DNA from: Actinomycetaceae bacterium
GTDB lineage: Bacteria > Actinomycetota > Actinomycetes > Actinomycetales > Actinomycetaceae
Assembly (NCBI GenBank): GCA_028724265.1
Contig: JAQYDG010000004.1
Coordinates: forward strand, 372,001-436,000
Direction: 5' to 3'
DNA length: 64,000 nt
Shown: piece by piece, positions 8,818-19,676 of the stretch
Layout: each line of letters starts with the position of its first letter
Position numbering within the stretch: the first letter of the stretch is position 1
Translations under genes and position numbers: made by a program
Notes under the pieces: generated by a model
What the model was told of the DNA's origin: nothing
The model's database searches: none
Seen by the model: the letters and a program-made list of their open reading frames with translations, nothing else

Positions 8818-9158
8818 AGTTCGATCTCCTTTCCGCCGCGGCGGCCAATGCGCTCGCGCACCGTCTTCATCTTGCCGTCACGCTCGACCTGAACCTCGCG
8901 GTGACCTACACGTACCGGCTTACCGTCCTTGGCAACGAGCATCACGTTCGAGACGTGGATGCTTGCTTCCACAACCTCAATGCCGCCAGTCGCCACGCCG
9001 CGGGAATCCTGCCCCATCTTCGTGTGCTTCTTCACGCGGTTGACGCCCTCAACAACAACACGCTGCTTCTTGGTGTCCACCAAAAGAACGCGCCCCTGCT
9101 TGCCTTTGTCCTTGCCAGCGATGACCTGGACGAGATCATCCTTCTTAATCTTCGCCAC
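8814..9158 (-). CDS. rplX: 50S ribosomal protein L24
   Basis: Assembly-initiating large-subunit protein (114 aa) with an N-terminal KOW segment ([16 protein letters not shown]) and [11 protein letters not shown]. Begins directly after the rplN stop and overlaps rplE by 4 nt. Confidence 0.96.
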   Translation of the reverse strand: MAKIKKDDLVQVIAGKDKGKQGRVLLVDTKKQRVVVEGVNRVKKHTKMGQDSRGVATGGIEVVEASIHVSNVMLVAKDGKPVRVGHREVQVERDGKMKTVRERIGRRGGKEIEL

Positions 9159-9527
9159 TCAGATCACCTCCGGTGCCAACGAGATAATGCGCATGAACTG
9201 CTTTTCGCGCAGCTCACGGCCAACAGGACCGAAGATACGCGTTCCACGGGGCTCTGTGTCGTTCTTCAACAACACGGCGGCATTCTCGTCGAATGAAATA
9301 TAGGAACCGTCCTTACGGCGTGTTTCCTTCTTGACACGGACGACAACTGCTTTCACAACCTCGCCCTGCTTCACGTTTCCGCCAGGAATCGCATCCTTGA
9401 CGGTGGCGACGACTACATCGCCAATTCCGGCGTAGCGCCGGCCAGATCCGCCCATCACACGGATCACGAGGAGTTCCTTCGCGCCCGTGTTGTCGGCGAC
9501 CTTCAGCCGCGTCTCTTGCTGGATCAT
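9159..9527 (-). CDS. rplN: 50S ribosomal protein L14
   Basis: 122-residue subunit-interface protein, starting [20 protein letters not shown], with [15 protein letters not shown] and ending in [12 protein letters not shown] 76-nt gap separates it from rpsQ; no terminator is seen there. Strong AGGAGAA ribosome-binding site. Confidence 0.97.
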   Translation of the reverse strand: MIQQETRLKVADNTGAKELLVIRVMGGSGRRYAGIGDVVVATVKDAIPGGNVKQGEVVKAVVVRVKKETRRKDGSYISFDENAAVLLKNDTEPRGTRIFGPVGRELREKQFMRIISLAPEVI

Positions 9528-9603
9528 TTGATTATTCTCCTGTCGTCGTGCCGGTTCTCGCTAAGCGAGCCTTGCCGAACGGATGAGCCTCATGGGCGTC
9601 CGA

Positions 9604-9888
9604 TCACTTTGCCTTCTCGATGATGTCTACGACGCGGAAATGCTTCGTAGCGCTTAACGGACGCGTTTCCATGATTTGAACGAGATCGCCAACATGAACC
9701 TCATTATTCTCGTCATGTGCCTTCACACGCCGAGTATGGGTCATCACTTTTCCGTACAGGGAGTGCTTACGACGCTCCCGAACCTCCACGATAACCGTCT
9801 TATCCATCTTGTCGGATACAACATATCCGCGCTCGACCTTACGGTGGTGGCGAGCTGCGGGCGCCGTGGCCTCTACTTCTTCGCTCAT
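9604..9888 (-). CDS. rpsQ: 30S ribosomal protein S17
   Basis: 94-residue OB-fold small-subunit protein: [27 protein letters not shown] and [21 protein letters not shown]. The first 20 residues form an Ala/Glu-rich extension, as seen in several actinobacterial S17 proteins. 8 nt after the rpmC stop. Confidence 0.96.
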   Translation of the reverse strand: MSEEVEATAPAARHHRKVERGYVVSDKMDKTVIVEVRERRKHSLYGKVMTHTRRVKAHDENNEVHVGDLVQIMETRPLSATKHFRVVDIIEKAK

Positions 9889-9896
9889 CTTCTACC

Positions 9897-10127
9897 TCAC
9901 TCTTTAGCCGACGGAGCGGTGCGGATGTTGAGCTCGCGCTCCCGCTTCACGGTATAAATCCGGGCGATATCCTTACGAACCGTCCGTAGGCGGCCTGCGT
10001 CCTCAAGACGATGAGTAACAGAAGCAAAACGAAGATTGAACAGTTCTTCCTTCAGCTCCTTTACCTTTGCCTGCAATTCAGCATCGGTCATCGCATCGAG
10101 ATCTTCTGTGCTCAAGCCTTTTGCCAT
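9897..10127 (-). CDS. rpmC: 50S ribosomal protein L29
   Basis: 76-residue helical-hairpin protein near the exit tunnel, with ELQAKVKELKEELFNLRF and RLRTVRKDIARIYTV. The ATG at 10127 overlaps the rplP TGA (TGATG) and is behind GAGGAGGG; a GTG one codon upstream is the alternative start. Confidence 0.95.
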   Translation of the reverse strand: MAKGLSTEDLDAMTDAELQAKVKELKEELFNLRFASVTHRLEDAGRLRTVRKDIARIYTVKRERELNIRTAPSAKE

Positions 10128-10543
10128 CACTCACCCTCCTCACGCGCAATAAAACGGGTCTTCATCGGCAGCTTGTGCATAGCGCGGGTCATTGCTTCCC
10201 GGGCAAGCTGCTCATCAACGCCACCGATTTCAAACATCACGCGGCCTGGCTTGACGTTGGCAACCCATGTTTCGACAGGTCCTTTACCTGAACCCATACG
10301 CACACCCAGTGCCTTCTTCGTCAACGGGCGATCTGGGAAGATGTTGATCCAGATCTTGCCACCACGCTTGACGTGACGCGTAATCGCAATACGTGCTGCT
10401 TCGATTTGACGGTTCGTCACATACGCCGGCGTAAGAGCCTGAATGCCGTAATCACCAAACGCGAGCTGATTGCCGCCCTTTGACATTCCAGAACGGCCTG
10501 GGCGATGCTGCTTGCGCCATTTTGTACGACGTGGAATAAGCAT
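10127..10543 (-). CDS. rplP: 50S ribosomal protein L16
   Basis: 138-residue protein at the A-site and peptidyl-transferase entrance: [19 protein letters not shown], then [19 protein letters not shown] and GSGKGPVE.W. Follows rpsC by 3 nt, and its end overlaps rpmC. Confidence 0.97.
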   Translation of the reverse strand: MLIPRRTKWRKQHRPGRSGMSKGGNQLAFGDYGIQALTPAYVTNRQIEAARIAITRHVKRGGKIWINIFPDRPLTKKALGVRMGSGKGPVETWVANVKPGRVMFEIGGVDEQLAREAMTRAMHKLPMKTRFIAREEGE

Positions 10544-10546
10544 GTG

Positions 10547-11356
10547 CTATGCCTCCGATCCTGCTTGGCTGTCAGCCGTTGCTGAAGACTCCTGCTTCGC
10601 CGCTGCGCGATCCTGGCGTGGAGCACGGCTGCGATTACCACGGGAATTACCGCGACGCCGACCCGACGAGCGACCTTGACGACCCCGACCTTCTGCGAGC
10701 GACGCAGCATATTCGGCATCCGTCATATCCCCGCGATACACCCACACTTTGACGCCGAGACGACCGAAGGTGGTACGAGCCTCATAGAAGCCGTAGTCGA
10801 TATTGGCGCGAAGCGTATGCAGAGGCACACGACCTTCGCGGTAGAACTCACTACGGCTCATTTCGGCACCGCCGAGGCGGCCAGACACCATCACACGAAT
10901 ACCCTTAACGCCAGCGCGCTGGGCAGATTGAATACCCTTGCGCATGGCTCGGCGGAAGGACACGCGGCTGGCGAGCTGCTCGGCAATACCCTGTGCAATC
11001 AGTTGCGCATCAGCCTCCGGATTGCGAACCTCAAGAATATTGAGCTGTACGCCCTTACCCGTGAGTTTCTCCAAATCCTTGCGCAGCTTATCTGCCTCAG
11101 CGCCGCGCCGCCCAATCACGATGCCAGGACGAGCAGTGTGGATATCGACGACAACGCGATCGCCGTGGCGCTCGATGTACACACGCGAAACGCCAGCACG
11201 CTCAAGGTTCTTCTCAATCATCCGGCGAATCTTGACATCCTCTGCCACAAAATCGGCATAGCGATGCCCCGGCTTCGTCGAATCGGAGAACCACTTAGAA
11301 CGGTGATCCGTCGTGATACCGAGGCGGAAACCGATCGGGTTTACTTTCTGCCCCAT
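10547..11356 (-). CDS. rpsC: 30S ribosomal protein S3
   Basis: mRNA-entry protein (269 aa) with an N-terminal [14 protein letters not shown], a type 2 KH domain containing [21 protein letters not shown], and the S3 C-terminal domain ([18 protein letters not shown]). The last 40 or so residues are a Arg/Gly/Ser-rich tail, typical of actinobacteria. Overlaps rplV by one base. Confidence 0.97.
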   Translation of the reverse strand: MGQKVNPIGFRLGITTDHRSKWFSDSTKPGHRYADFVAEDVKIRRMIEKNLERAGVSRVYIERHGDRVVVDIHTARPGIVIGRRGAEADKLRKDLEKLTGKGVQLNILEVRNPEADAQLIAQGIAEQLASRVSFRRAMRKGIQSAQRAGVKGIRVMVSGRLGGAEMSRSEFYREGRVPLHTLRANIDYGFYEARTTFGRLGVKVWVYRGDMTDAEYAASLAEGRGRQGRSSGRRRGNSRGNRSRAPRQDRAAAKQESSATADSQAGSEA

Positions 11357-11733
11357 TAGTGGTTCCTCCTCTTTGCTTTCGTTGGCTTCGTATCGCCAAC
11401 AACAACCGTAATATGGCTCGTGCGCTTCAGAATGCGTGCTGCACGTCCCTGAGCACGCGCACGAATACGCTTCATTGTCGGTCCTTCATCCGCGTAGGTC
11501 GCTTGGATATACAGATCGTCTTCATTGAAACGTTCACCCGCCTGCTCGGCAGCATAACGGGCATTAGCAGTGGCCGAATTGACCACCTTGAGGACGATAG
11601 GTGCCGCCCCCTGGGGTGCGAATCGCAGTACGTCAACGGCGTCCGAGACACGCATACCGCGGATCGCATCGATCACGCGCCGTGCCTTGCGGGGCGTCAC
11701 ACGTACAAATCGCGCTTGCGCCTTGGCTTCCAT
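11356..11733 (-). CDS. rplV: 50S ribosomal protein L22
   Basis: Exit-tunnel protein (125 aa) with [18 protein letters not shown] and the beta-hairpin [15 protein letters not shown] that lines the tunnel. Two ATGs are in frame; the second (11733) is 6 nt from a GAAGGA site and is preferred over 11739. Confidence 0.96.
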   Translation of the reverse strand: MEAKAQARFVRVTPRKARRVIDAIRGMRVSDAVDVLRFAPQGAAPIVLKVVNSATANARYAAEQAGERFNEDDLYIQATYADEGPTMKRIRARAQGRAARILKRTSHITVVVGDTKPTKAKRRNH

Positions 11734-11763
11734 ACTCATTCCTTCTCAGCTCGTTGACTGCGC

Positions 11764-12045
11764 CTAGCGGCGACGGCCTTTGCGATCATCCTTGACATGG
11801 CCACGGAAGGTACGAGTCGGCGCAAATTCGCCGAGCTTGTGCCCCACCATTGATTCGGTGATGAACACCGGAACATGCTTACGTCCATCGTGAACGGCGA
11901 ACGTGTGGCCAAGGAAGTCTGGGGTAATCATCGACCTGCGTGACCACGTCTTGATGACGTTATGCGTACCCTTTTCGTTCTGCTCATCAACCTTCTTGAG
12001 CAGATGATCATCGACGAACGGGCCTTTCTTGAGACTGCGTGGCAT
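11764..12045 (-). CDS. rpsS: 30S ribosomal protein S19
   Basis: 93-residue small-subunit head protein: [20 protein letters not shown], then [30 protein letters not shown], then a basic C-terminus. Standard S10-operon position between rplB and rplV. Confidence 0.97.
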   Translation of the reverse strand: MPRSLKKGPFVDDHLLKKVDEQNEKGTHNVIKTWSRRSMITPDFLGHTFAVHDGRKHVPVFITESMVGHKLGEFAPTRTFRGHVKDDRKGRRR

Positions 12046-12059
12046 TGATTCCTCCCTCC

Positions 12060-12896
12060 TTAGCGATTACGTCCGGACTTACGACGACGAACAATCATCT
12101 TGTCGCTTGGCTTGTTGGCGTGGCGCGTGCGGCCTTCAGGCTTACCCCATGGGCTCACAGGGTGACGACCACCTGAGGTCTTGCCTTCACCGCCGCCATG
12201 TGGGTGATCCACTGGGTTCATCACAACACCGCGGACGTGTGGGCGAACGCCCTTCCACCGCATACGGCCAGCCTTGCCCCAATTGATATTGGAGTGCTCG
12301 GCATTACCGACCTCGCCGATCGTCGCGCGGCAGCGCGAGTCCACATTACGAATTTCGCCTGACGGCATCCGCAACTGTGCCCACTGTGCCTCACGTGCCA
12401 CCAACTGAACGGAGGTGCCTGCGCTGCGTGCGATCTTCGCGCCACCGAGTGGCTGTAATTCAACAGCGTACACAGTGGTACCGACCGGAATGTTCTTCAA
12501 CGGCAAATTGTTTCCCGGCTTAATATCCGACTTCGGACCGGTTTCAACGATGTCGCCCTTATTCAGATTCTTCGGAGCGATAATGTAGCGCTTCTCGCCA
12601 TCCGCATAGTGCAGCAGAGCAATACGTGCCGTGCGGTTTGGATCATATTCGATCTCCGCCACGCGTGCGGGAATGCCATCCTTATCCCAACGACGAAAAT
12701 CGATCAAGCGATAACGCCTCTTGTGGCCGCCACCGTGGTGACGCATGGTAATGCGCCCGAGGTTATTGCGTCCACCAGTCTTATGTAGAGGCCGCAGAAG
12801 CGACTTTTCCGGGGTGCGGCGTGTCAGCTCGGAAAAATCGGCCACGGAAGAGCCACGGCGCGCTGGCGTCGTCGGCTTGTACTTACGAATACCCAT
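12060..12896 (-). CDS. rplB: 50S ribosomal protein L2
   Basis: 278-residue core protein near the peptidyl-transferase centre. Visible marks: [20 protein letters not shown], the RBD text [13 protein letters not shown], and the C-terminal [17 protein letters not shown], which holds the conserved histidine region. Standard position after rplW. Confidence 0.97.
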   Translation of the reverse strand: MGIRKYKPTTPARRGSSVADFSELTRRTPEKSLLRPLHKTGGRNNLGRITMRHHGGGHKRRYRLIDFRRWDKDGIPARVAEIEYDPNRTARIALLHYADGEKRYIIAPKNLNKGDIVETGPKSDIKPGNNLPLKNIPVGTTVYAVELQPLGGAKIARSAGTSVQLVAREAQWAQLRMPSGEIRNVDSRCRATIGEVGNAEHSNINWGKAGRMRWKGVRPHVRGVVMNPVDHPHGGGEGKTSGGRHPVSPWGKPEGRTRHANKPSDKMIVRRRKSGRNR

Positions 12897-12929
12897 GAGT
12901 TTTGATCCTCAATCTTTTTCCGGGCGGCG

Positions 12930-13244
12930 CTAGGCCACCACATCACCATAAATATCGATAGAGCCTTCACGTAGGGTGACCACAGCGCGCTTGGTATCCT
13001 TGCGGTACCCAATACCTGTGATAGTCCGGCGTGCCTTCCCCTTGCGGTGCAACGTATTGACCGAAGCCACCTTCACGTGGAAGATAGCTTCCACAGCGTG
13101 CTTGATCTCAGTTTTGTTCGCAGATGCATCAACCTCGAACGTGTACTTGCCCTGATCCTCCAGGCCTGCCGACTTCTCCGTTGTGACAGGGCGAAGAATG
13201 ACGTCTTGAGGATGCTTGTTCCAGAATCCTGGGGTTTCACTCAC
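12930..13244 (-). CDS. rplW: 50S ribosomal protein L23
   Basis: Tunnel-exit protein (104 aa) that docks trigger factor and SRP. Contains DVILRPVTTEKSAGLED, the FEVDASANKTEIKHAVE motif and VNTLHRKGKARR. It begins at a GTG that overlaps the rplD stop (GTGA). Confidence 0.95.
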   Translation of the reverse strand: MSETPGFWNKHPQDVILRPVTTEKSAGLEDQGKYTFEVDASANKTEIKHAVEAIFHVKVASVNTLHRKGKARRTITGIGYRKDTKRAVVTLREGSIDIYGDVVA

Positions 13245-13897
13245 TTTGCTGCCTCCTCGTGACGGTTGGAGTCAACGAACGTCTCAAAGGCCTGAGAGGT
13301 AAAGACCACGTCATCGGCATCGAGCACGTCGTAGGTGTTGATCTGGTCAACATAGAGAATATTTCTTACCTCAGGGAGGTTACGCAGCGAGAGAATTGTC
13401 GCATCGTCATCCCGAGCCACAGCGACAAGCGCCGACCTCTGATCCGACACAACACGCAGCACTGCCTTGGCAGCCTTGGTCGATGGCTTATCGCCCTCAA
13501 CGAATGCGCTCACCACATGAATACGGCTGTGCGCTGCGCGATCCGAAAGGGACTGAAGCAGAGCAGCCTTAATCATTTTCTTCGGCGTGCGCTCCACATA
13601 TGACCGCGGCTGAGGACCGTGAACCGTGCCGCCGCCGTTGAACTGTGGTGCACGAATAGAGCCCTGACGTGCGCGCCCGGTACCCTTCTGCTTATACGGT
13701 TTCTTCCCGCCGCCGGCAACCATTCCGCGCGTCTTTGTTGCATGTGTGCCTTGGCGCGCAGCGTTGAGCTGAGCTGTGACAACCTGGTGCAACAACGGAA
13801 TATTCACATCCAGGCCAAAGAGCTCCGTAGGAAGATCGACTGTTCCGGCCTTCTCGCCATGCGCATCAATCACATCGACTGTCAGATTCTCTGCCAT
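13241..13897 (-). CDS. rplD: 50S ribosomal protein L4
   Basis: 218-residue protein with an extended loop reaching the exit tunnel: TRGMVAGGGKKPYKQKGTGRARQGS, here cited in part, with KPYKQKGTGRARQGSIRAP as the key segment. In enterobacteria L4 represses the S10 operon; no leader match could be established here. Overlaps rplW by 4 nt and follows rplC by 4 nt. Confidence 0.96.
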   Translation of the reverse strand: MAENLTVDVIDAHGEKAGTVDLPTELFGLDVNIPLLHQVVTAQLNAARQGTHATKTRGMVAGGGKKPYKQKGTGRARQGSIRAPQFNGGGTVHGPQPRSYVERTPKKMIKAALLQSLSDRAAHSRIHVVSAFVEGDKPSTKAAKAVLRVVSDQRSALVAVARDDDATILSLRNLPEVRNILYVDQINTYDVLDADDVVFTSQAFETFVDSNRHEEAAK

Positions 13898-13901
13898 TGT
13901 T

Positions 13902-14564
13902 TCAGGCTCCCTTCACTGCAGTACGGATGACGACTGTGCCGCCCTTGGGACCTGGCACCGCACCGGCAACCAAAACGATGCCCTTCTCGGCATCGACGCC
14001 CTGAACATGCAGGTTCTGAACCGTCACACGCTCGTGACCCATACGGCCAGCCATGCGCACGCCCTTGAATACGCGAGACGGCGTTGCGCACGCTCCGATA
14101 GATCCGGGCTTACGGTGGTTACGGTGAGCACCATGGGATGCAGAAACGCCCTTGAAATTATGACGCTTCATCACGCCGGCAAAACCCTTGCCCTTGGACG
14201 TGCCGATAACGTCGATTTTTTCGCCGTTCTCGAAAACGTCTGCGCCAATTTCCTGGCCGAGCGTGTAATTATCGGCATCGACTGTCCGCACCTCTGCCAG
14301 AGCGCGACGCGGGGTTACACCAGCTTTCGCATAGTGCCCAGCGAGCGGCTTGGTGACGTTCTTCTTCTTGATATCGCCAGAAGCCAACTGAATGGCCGAA
14401 TAGCCGTCATGCTCGACGGTGCGAATTTGAGTGACCGCGTTCTTGCCGACATGAACAACGGTGATCGGAACGAGGGTACCTGCCTCGTCCCACAGTTGGG
14501 TCATCCCCAACTTGGTGCCGAGCAACGCTTTGACCGGCGCCTTAGTAACTGTTTCTTTTGTCAT
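13902..14564 (-). CDS. rplC: 50S ribosomal protein L3
   Basis: 220-residue early-assembly protein. Contains [16 protein letters not shown] at the N-terminus and [15 protein letters not shown] with the downstream [21 protein letters not shown] finger near the peptidyl-transferase centre. Starts 11 nt after rpsJ. Confidence 0.96.
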   Translation of the reverse strand: MTKETVTKAPVKALLGTKLGMTQLWDEAGTLVPITVVHVGKNAVTQIRTVEHDGYSAIQLASGDIKKKNVTKPLAGHYAKAGVTPRRALAEVRTVDADNYTLGQEIGADVFENGEKIDVIGTSKGKGFAGVMKRHNFKGVSASHGAHRNHRKPGSIGACATPSRVFKGVRMAGRMGHERVTVQNLHVQGVDAEKGIVLVAGAVPGPKGGTVVIRTAVKGA

Positions 14565-14575
14565 GATGCGTTACC

Positions 14576-14884
14576 TCAGAGCTTGATTTCCACATTCACG
14601 TCACTTGGCAAATCAAGACGACGCAACGTATCGATCGTCTTGACGGTCGGATCGATGATATCGATCAGACGCTTGTGCGTGCGCATCTCGAAGTGCTCGC
14701 GGCTGTCCTTGTACATATGCGGAGAACGGATTACGACATACACGTTCTTCTCCGTCGGCAGCGGCACAGGACCCACTACCGTCGCGCCTGTGCGCGTCAC
14801 TTCGTCGACGAGCTTTTTCGCCGCGTTATCAATGACCTCATGGTCATATGACTTCAGCCGGATGCGGATTTTCTGTCCCGCCAT
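14576..14884 (-). CDS. rpsJ: 30S ribosomal protein S10
   Basis: First gene of the S10 operon, also known as transcription antitermination factor NusE. The ATG at 14884 gives [19 protein letters not shown] and the usual 102-residue length; a frame opening at 14953 would add an unrelated leader. C-terminal text [17 protein letters not shown] is typical. Only a weak GAGAGG ribosome-binding site is seen 11 nt upstream. Confidence 0.96.
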   Translation of the reverse strand: MAGQKIRIRLKSYDHEVIDNAAKKLVDEVTRTGATVVGPVPLPTEKNVYVVIRSPHMYKDSREHFEMRTHKRLIDIIDPTVKTIDTLRRLDLPSDVNVEIKL

Positions 14885-15146
14885 AGCGTCGTCTGCCTCT
14901 CTGTCGTTATGTCCTCCGGTACCCTCACCCGGGCGTGTCGCATGCGCAGACAAATTGACGCGCTACAAATCCAGCCCTATGAAGTCCAAAAGGACGCTTA
15001 TCAATACGCCGTCTACACGGCGAAGCTCACACCTGCTCAAAACAGGCAACTCCACAAGTATGCCACCTTGAGCCGCCTGGCGCCAAGCGCTGAGCGTGAA
15101 TGTGCGCTAACCCTCATGCAAGCAGGCATCGCACAACACGCACACC
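14885..15146. other. S10-operon upstream region, no gene
   Basis: Between rpsJ and the tuf terminator. On the minus strand there is a candidate promoter (14962-14989) and a small hairpin with CGCCG and CGGCG arms (about 15008-15021). The short plus-strand frames here have no family resemblance or ribosome-binding sites. No gene is supported. Confidence 0.6.
14962..14989 (-). promoter_or_regulatory. Candidate promoter of the S10 operon
   Basis: TTGGAC (14984-14989, minus strand) is followed after 16 nt by TGTAGC (14962-14967). It is the best -35/-10 pair I see upstream of rpsJ and gives a leader of roughly 70 nt. TTGATA further upstream is an alternative -35. Confidence 0.4.
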
Positions 15147-15178
15147 AACAAAAAGGGCAAGGCCAGAGCCTTGCCCTT
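15147..15178 (-). terminator. Intrinsic terminator after tuf
   Basis: Eleven-base-pair perfect stem: 15153-15163 (AAGGGCAAGGC) pairs with 15168-15178, with a 4-nt loop. On the minus strand it is followed by TTTTTGTT. It ends the rpsL-rpsG-fusA-tuf unit. Confidence 0.9.
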
Positions 15179-15194
15179 GTGAGGAAAAAGGAAA

Positions 15195-16385
15195 TCACTT
15201 GATGATTTCAGTTACCTTGCCTGAACCAACGGTGTGCCCACCTTCACGAATTGCGAAGCCCAGGCCAACCTCCATAGCGATAGGAGCAATCAGCTCGACC
15301 GTCATTTCGGTGTTATCGCCCGGCATCACCATTTCGGTGCCCTCCGGAAGGGTGATGACGCCCGTCACGTCAGTTGTGCGGAAGTAGAACTGAGGACGGT
15401 AGTTGGAGAAGAACGGATTGTGACGCCCGCCTTCTTCCTTCTTCAGCACGTACACCTGAGCCTTGAAGTTCGTATGAGGCGTGATCGTTCCAGGACGAGC
15501 CACAACCTGACCACGCTCAACTTCCTCGCGCTTGGTACCACGCAGCAGCAGACCGACGTTTTCGCCCGCGTCTGCGGTATCCATCTGCTTGTGGAACATT
15601 TCGATACCGGTGACTGTGGTCTTCTGGGTATCGTGCAAGCCGATAATCTCGACTTCCTCGTTCAGCTTCAGCTGACCGCGCTCCACACGACCAGTGACAA
15701 CGGTGCCACGGCCGGTAATGGTGAAGACATCCTCGATAGGCATCAAGAAAGGCTTATCCAGATCGCGCTGCGGATCCGGGAAGTAATCATCGACGGTCTT
15801 CATCAACTCGAGAACGCCGTTCATTGCTTCCTCGTCGCCCTCGAGCGCCTTCAGAGCTGAAATACGAACGATCGGAATGTTGTCGCCGTCGTACTGCTGA
15901 GAGCTCAACAGATCACGGGTCTCCATCTCGACCAGTTCCAGCAGCTCTTCATCATCGACCATATCGGTCTTGTTCAGAGCCACGATAATATCCGGCACAC
16001 CCACCTGACGAGCAAGCAGAACGTGTTCACGCGTCTGAGCCATCGGGCCATCGGTCGCGGCAACAACCAGGATTGCGCCATCCATCTGCGCCGCACCAGT
16101 AATCATGTTCTTGATGTAGTCCGCGTGGCCTGGAGCATCCACGTGTGCGTAGTGACGCTTCGGAGTGGAGTACTCAACGTGGGAAACGTTGATTGTGACG
16201 CCACGTGCGCGCTCTTCGGGAGCGTTATCTACCTGATCGAACGGAGTGAAGGTGTTCATCTCCGGGAACTTTTCCGCCAGCACCTTCGTAATCGCAGCGG
16301 TCAACGTCGTCTTACCATGATCGACGTGGCCGATGGTGCCGATATTCATATGCGGCTTTGATTTATCGTACTTGGCCTTCGCCAC
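15195..16385 (-). CDS. tuf: Elongation factor Tu
   Basis: GTPase that delivers aminoacyl-tRNA to the ribosome. 396 residues with G1 GHVDHGKT (about 20-27), RARGVTINV switch I, G3 DAPGHADY, G4 NKTD and G5 SALKAL, then domains 2 and 3 ending in [15 protein letters not shown]. Good AGGAGGG ribosome-binding site. A TATAAT box in the 120-nt gap after fusA suggests that it is also transcribed from its own promoter. Confidence 0.98.
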   Translation of the reverse strand: MAKAKYDKSKPHMNIGTIGHVDHGKTTLTAAITKVLAEKFPEMNTFTPFDQVDNAPEERARGVTINVSHVEYSTPKRHYAHVDAPGHADYIKNMITGAAQMDGAILVVAATDGPMAQTREHVLLARQVGVPDIIVALNKTDMVDDEELLELVEMETRDLLSSQQYDGDNIPIVRISALKALEGDEEAMNGVLELMKTVDDYFPDPQRDLDKPFLMPIEDVFTITGRGTVVTGRVERGQLKLNEEVEIIGLHDTQKTTVTGIEMFHKQMDTADAGENVGLLLRGTKREEVERGQVVARPGTITPHTNFKAQVYVLKKEEGGRHNPFFSNYRPQFYFRTTDVTGVITLPEGTEMVMPGDNTEMTVELIAPIAMEVGLGFAIREGGHTVGSGKVTEIIK

Positions 16386-16485
16386 TTGAGCCCTCCTGGG
16401 ACGCTAGTTATTCGGAACCTTCAGCATATCGCAGCGCCAAGGCGTCACGCATGCCTGAATATATTGAATATTACTTCGGTTGTTT

Positions 16486-16491
16486 ATTATA
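16486..16491 (-). promoter_or_regulatory. TATAAT -10 box upstream of tuf
   Basis: Perfect TATAAT on the minus strand in the AT-rich fusA-tuf gap, about 100 nt before the tuf start. A good -35 is not obvious (GGCGAA at the right distance). The downstream 60 nt are AT-rich with TGAATATATTGA-type near-palindromes. Confidence 0.45.
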
Positions 16492-16505
16492 ACGAACCAG
16501 AGAGG

Positions 16506-18635
16506 CTATTCGCCCCGGTTCTTCTTGATGATTTCGTCCGCGATGGTTCGTGGAACCTCCGCGTAGGAATCAAACTGCATCGTGTATACTGCGCGACCCT
16601 GCGTCTTGGAACGCAGATCGCCAACATACCCGAACATTTCGGAAAGCGGAACGAGAGCACTCACTGACTTCATGCCGTGCGAGTCTTCCATCGCCTTGAT
16701 CATGCCACGCCGCGAGTTCAGATCGCCGATCACATCACCCATGTACTCCTCAGGAGTACGAACCTCAACATCCATAATCGGCTCAAGGATCACTGGGTTA
16801 GCGCGCTTGGCGCCTTCCTTCAGCACCATATTACCGGCAATCTTGAACGCCATTTCGGAGGAATCGACCTCGTGATAACCACCGTCAACCAGCGTGGCCT
16901 TCACACCAACCATGGGGTACCCGGCCAGAACGCCAGACTCCATGGCTTCCTGAATACCAGCATCAACTGACGGGATGTACTCGCGAGGAACGCGACCACC
17001 TGTGACGGCATCGACGAACTCGTAGGTCTTACCGTCCTCAGCGTCCTCCAGAGGCTCGAAGGTCACCTGAACCTTCGCAAACTGACCAGAACCGCCGGTC
17101 TGCTTCTTGTGCGTGTACTGCACATTTTCGACCTTCTTGCGAATCGTCTCGCGGTAAGCCACCATAGGTGCGCCAACATTGGCTTCCACATGGAACTCAC
17201 GACGCATCCGATCCACCAGAATATCCAGGTGCAACTCGCCCATACCGCCAAGCACGGTCTGACCGGTCTCCTGATCCTGCTGCACGGTGAAGGTAGGATC
17301 CTCTTCCGCCAGCTTCTGAATCGCAATTCCGAGCTTTTCCTGATCGTTCTTGGACTTAGGCTCAATGGCGACGTGGATAACCGGCTCGGGGAACGTCATC
17401 GACTCCAGCACGATCTGATGAGAAGCATCGGAGAGCGTATCGCCTGTCGTGACTTCCTTCAAGCCGATAAACGCATAAATGTGCCCAGCATGTGCCTCTT
17501 CAACGGGGATCTCCTCGTTGGAGTGCATCTGGAACATCTTGCCGATACGTTCCTTCTTGCCCTTCGTGGAGTTGACCACCTGCATACCAGGCGTCACCTT
17601 TCCGGAGTAGACACGAACGAAGGTCAGCTTGCCGTAGAAGGGATGGACGGCAATCTTGAATGCGAGAGCAGAGAAAGGCTCCTTTTCAGAAGCTTCGCGT
17701 GACTCTGTTTCGCCGTCTTCCTCATGTCCCGGCTTAAATCCCTTGACCGGAGGCATATCCAGCGGTGAGGGGAGGTAGTCGATCACGCCATCCAGCATCG
17801 GCTGGACGCCCTTGTTCTTGTAAGCAGAACCGGCGAACACAGGGTAGATCTCCGAGGCGATCGTGCGGATACGGATACCCTGCTTGATCTCATCGATGGT
17901 CAGTTCCCCATCCTCCAGGTACTTCTCCATCAACTCATCGTTGGCCTCAGCAGCAAATTCCATCGCCTGATCGCGCAGCGTTTGAGCTTTCTCAACGAGA
18001 TCTTCCGGAATATCCTCTTCAACGACGAGAGCACCCTTTGTCTCGTTGCCCTTGTCGTCCTTCTCCGGGAATCGGATGGCCTTCATCTTCAGGACGTCAA
18101 CAACACCGGAAAAATCATTTTCAGCGCCAATTGGGAACGTCAACACGACCGGTGTGGCGTTGAGCCGATCCCGAATCGTCTGGACAGAGAAATCGAAATC
18201 AGCGCCGAGTTTATCCATCTTGTTGATAAAGCAGATGCGCGGCACGTCGTACTTATCCGCCTGATGCCACACAGTCTCACTCTGCGGTTCCACGCCCTCT
18301 TTGCCATCAAAGACAGCCACCGCACCGTCGAGAACGCGCAGCGAACGCTCCACCTCAACCGTGAAGTCCACGTGACCAGGCGTATCAATAATGTTGATCT
18401 GGTTGCCATTCCAGAAAGCGGTAATAGCGGCCGACGTGATCGTAATGCCGCGCTCCTTTTCCTGTTCCATCCAGTCAGTGGTGGACGCGCCGTCATGCGT
18501 TTCACCAATCTTGTAGTTCACACCTGTGTAGTACAAGATACGTTCGGTGACGGTTGTTTTACCGGCATCGATGTGCGCCATAATTCCGATGTTACGAACC
18601 TTATGCAGATCCGTGAGAACCTTCAGTTCTGCCAC
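16506..18635 (-). CDS. fusA: Elongation factor G
   Basis: Translocase GTPase (709 aa from the chosen start). G1 [19 protein letters not shown]3 DTPGHVDF, G4 NKMD, then domains II-V ending with [19 protein letters not shown]. The frame opens at 18674 with a leader (MCGLCPAW...) without homology. The GTG at 18635 begins [19 protein letters not shown], matching other EF-G starts, with a GGAAGGA site about 10 nt upstream. It follows rpsG by about 40 nt. Confidence 0.95.
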   Translation of the reverse strand: MAELKVLTDLHKVRNIGIMAHIDAGKTTVTERILYYTGVNYKIGETHDGASTTDWMEQEKERGITITSAAITAFWNGNQINIIDTPGHVDFTVEVERSLRVLDGAVAVFDGKEGVEPQSETVWHQADKYDVPRICFINKMDKLGADFDFSVQTIRDRLNATPVVLTFPIGAENDFSGVVDVLKMKAIRFPEKDDKGNETKGALVVEEDIPEDLVEKAQTLRDQAMEFAAEANDELMEKYLEDGELTIDEIKQGIRIRTIASEIYPVFAGSAYKNKGVQPMLDGVIDYLPSPLDMPPVKGFKPGHEEDGETESREASEKEPFSALAFKIAVHPFYGKLTFVRVYSGKVTPGMQVVNSTKGKKERIGKMFQMHSNEEIPVEEAHAGHIYAFIGLKEVTTGDTLSDASHQIVLESMTFPEPVIHVAIEPKSKNDQEKLGIAIQKLAEEDPTFTVQQDQETGQTVLGGMGELHLDILVDRMRREFHVEANVGAPMVAYRETIRKKVENVQYTHKKQTGGSGQFAKVQVTFEPLEDAEDGKTYEFVDAVTGGRVPREYIPSVDAGIQEAMESGVLAGYPMVGVKATLVDGGYHEVDSSEMAFKIAGNMVLKEGAKRANPVILEPIMDVEVRTPEEYMGDVIGDLNSRRGMIKAMEDSHGMKSVSALVPLSEMFGYVGDLRSKTQGRAVYTMQFDSYAEVPRTIADEIIKKNRGE

Positions 18636-18674
18636 CTTCTGTTTTTCCTTCCACGCAGGGCAAAGCCCGCACAA

Positions 18675-19145
18675 TTACCAGCGATAGTGAGCGAAAGCCC
18701 TGTTGGATTCCGCCATACGGTGCGTGTCTTCACGACGCTTGACCGATGCACCGAGCCCATTGGACGCGTCCAAAATCTCGTTCATCAGTCGTTCAGTCAT
18801 CGTCTTCTCGCGGCGTTCGCGGGAGTAATCCACCAACCAGCGCAGTGCAAGAGTATTTGCACGCCCGGGCTTTACCTCCACAGGAACCTGATAGGTTGCG
18901 CCGCCAACACGACGTGAACGCACCTCCACGGACGGGCGAATATTCTCCATCGCACGCTTGAGGACGGTAAGCGCATCCTGCTCGGTCTTTTGCGCCACGC
19001 CTTCCAGTGCTCCGTAGACGATTGACTGTGCGATCGACTTCTTCCCTGACAGCAGCACTCGGTTCACCAATTGAGTAACGAGCGTCGATCCATAGACTGG
19101 ATCCTCAACGAGCGGTCGCTTACGAGCCGGACCCTTACGTGGCAT
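18675..19145 (-). CDS. rpsG: 30S ribosomal protein S7
   Basis: 156-residue head protein that nucleates assembly of the 30S 3' domain. Contains [34 protein letters not shown] and the C-terminal [15 protein letters not shown]. Start ATG overlaps the rpsL stop by one base (TAATG). Operon str order. Confidence 0.97.
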   Translation of the reverse strand: MPRKGPARKRPLVEDPVYGSTLVTQLVNRVLLSGKKSIAQSIVYGALEGVAQKTEQDALTVLKRAMENIRPSVEVRSRRVGGATYQVPVEVKPGRANTLALRWLVDYSRERREKTMTERLMNEILDASNGLGASVKRREDTHRMAESNRAFAHYRW

Positions 19146-19519
19146 TACTTCTTCTCCTTCTTTGCTCCGTACTTCGAGCGAGCTTGACCACGGTTCTTCA
19201 CTCCCTGAGTATCAAGTGCACCACGGACAATCTTGTACCGTACGCCAGGGAGGTCGCGCACACGGCCACCGCGCACCAACACAATGGAATGCTCCTGGAG
19301 GTTATGACCCTCACCAGGAATGTATGCAGTCACTTCAATACCCGTCGACAGACGCACACGAGCCACTTTACGCAAGGCTGAGTTTGGCTTCTTCGGGGTC
19401 GTTGTAAAGACGCGCGTCGCAACGCCGCGGCGCTGTGGACTCCCCTTAAGCGCCGGCGTCTTTGTTTTGCTGGACTTGCTGACCCGCCCGCGACGAACCA
19501 GCTGCTGAATAGTGGGCAC
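19145..19519 (-). CDS. rpsL: 30S ribosomal protein S12, with Arg at position 88
   Basis: Decoding-centre protein (124 aa). The GTG start at 19519 gives [12 protein letters not shown] and lies 5 nt after AGGAG; the frame extends upstream to 19579 without homology. The two streptomycin-related loops are visible: [11 protein letters not shown], with wild-type Lys43, and [20 protein letters not shown], where residue 88 (codon CGC, 19256-19258) is Arg instead of the usual Lys. K88R (K87R in E. coli numbering) is a classical streptomycin-resistance substitution. Two TTGACG promoter candidates precede the gene. Confidence 0.96.
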   Translation of the reverse strand: MPTIQQLVRRGRVSKSSKTKTPALKGSPQRRGVATRVFTTTPKKPNSALRKVARVRLSTGIEVTAYIPGEGHNLQEHSIVLVRGGRVRDLPGVRYKIVRGALDTQGVKNRGQARSKYGAKKEKK

Positions 19520-19565
19520 TATTTCTCCTATTAATTTCTCAACTGAATTTATGCCCCTATGACTG

Positions 19566-19643
19566 CATACACGGCGCAACTCCAGCCGCCGTCAAAAGGA
19601 GCCAACCTCATACAGATTAGTCGCCTCATACTGGCACCGTCAA
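19566..19643 (-). promoter_or_regulatory. Two tandem promoter candidates for rpsL
   Basis: Upstream pair: TTGACG (19638-19643) with an 18-nt spacer to TAATCT (19614-19619). Downstream pair: TTGACG (19590-19595) with an 18-nt spacer to TGTATG (19566-19571). Both read towards rpsL. The first is the more convincing. They lie between the rpoC terminator and rpsL. Confidence 0.5.
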
Positions 19644-19676
19644 AAGTTTGGTGCAACCGTGGCTATTGCCACATAC

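Noticed and set aside
13776..15071. 431-codon plus-strand frame opposite rplC, rpsJ and part of rplD
   Set aside because: Covers three real ribosomal genes in antisense and has no recognisable motif.
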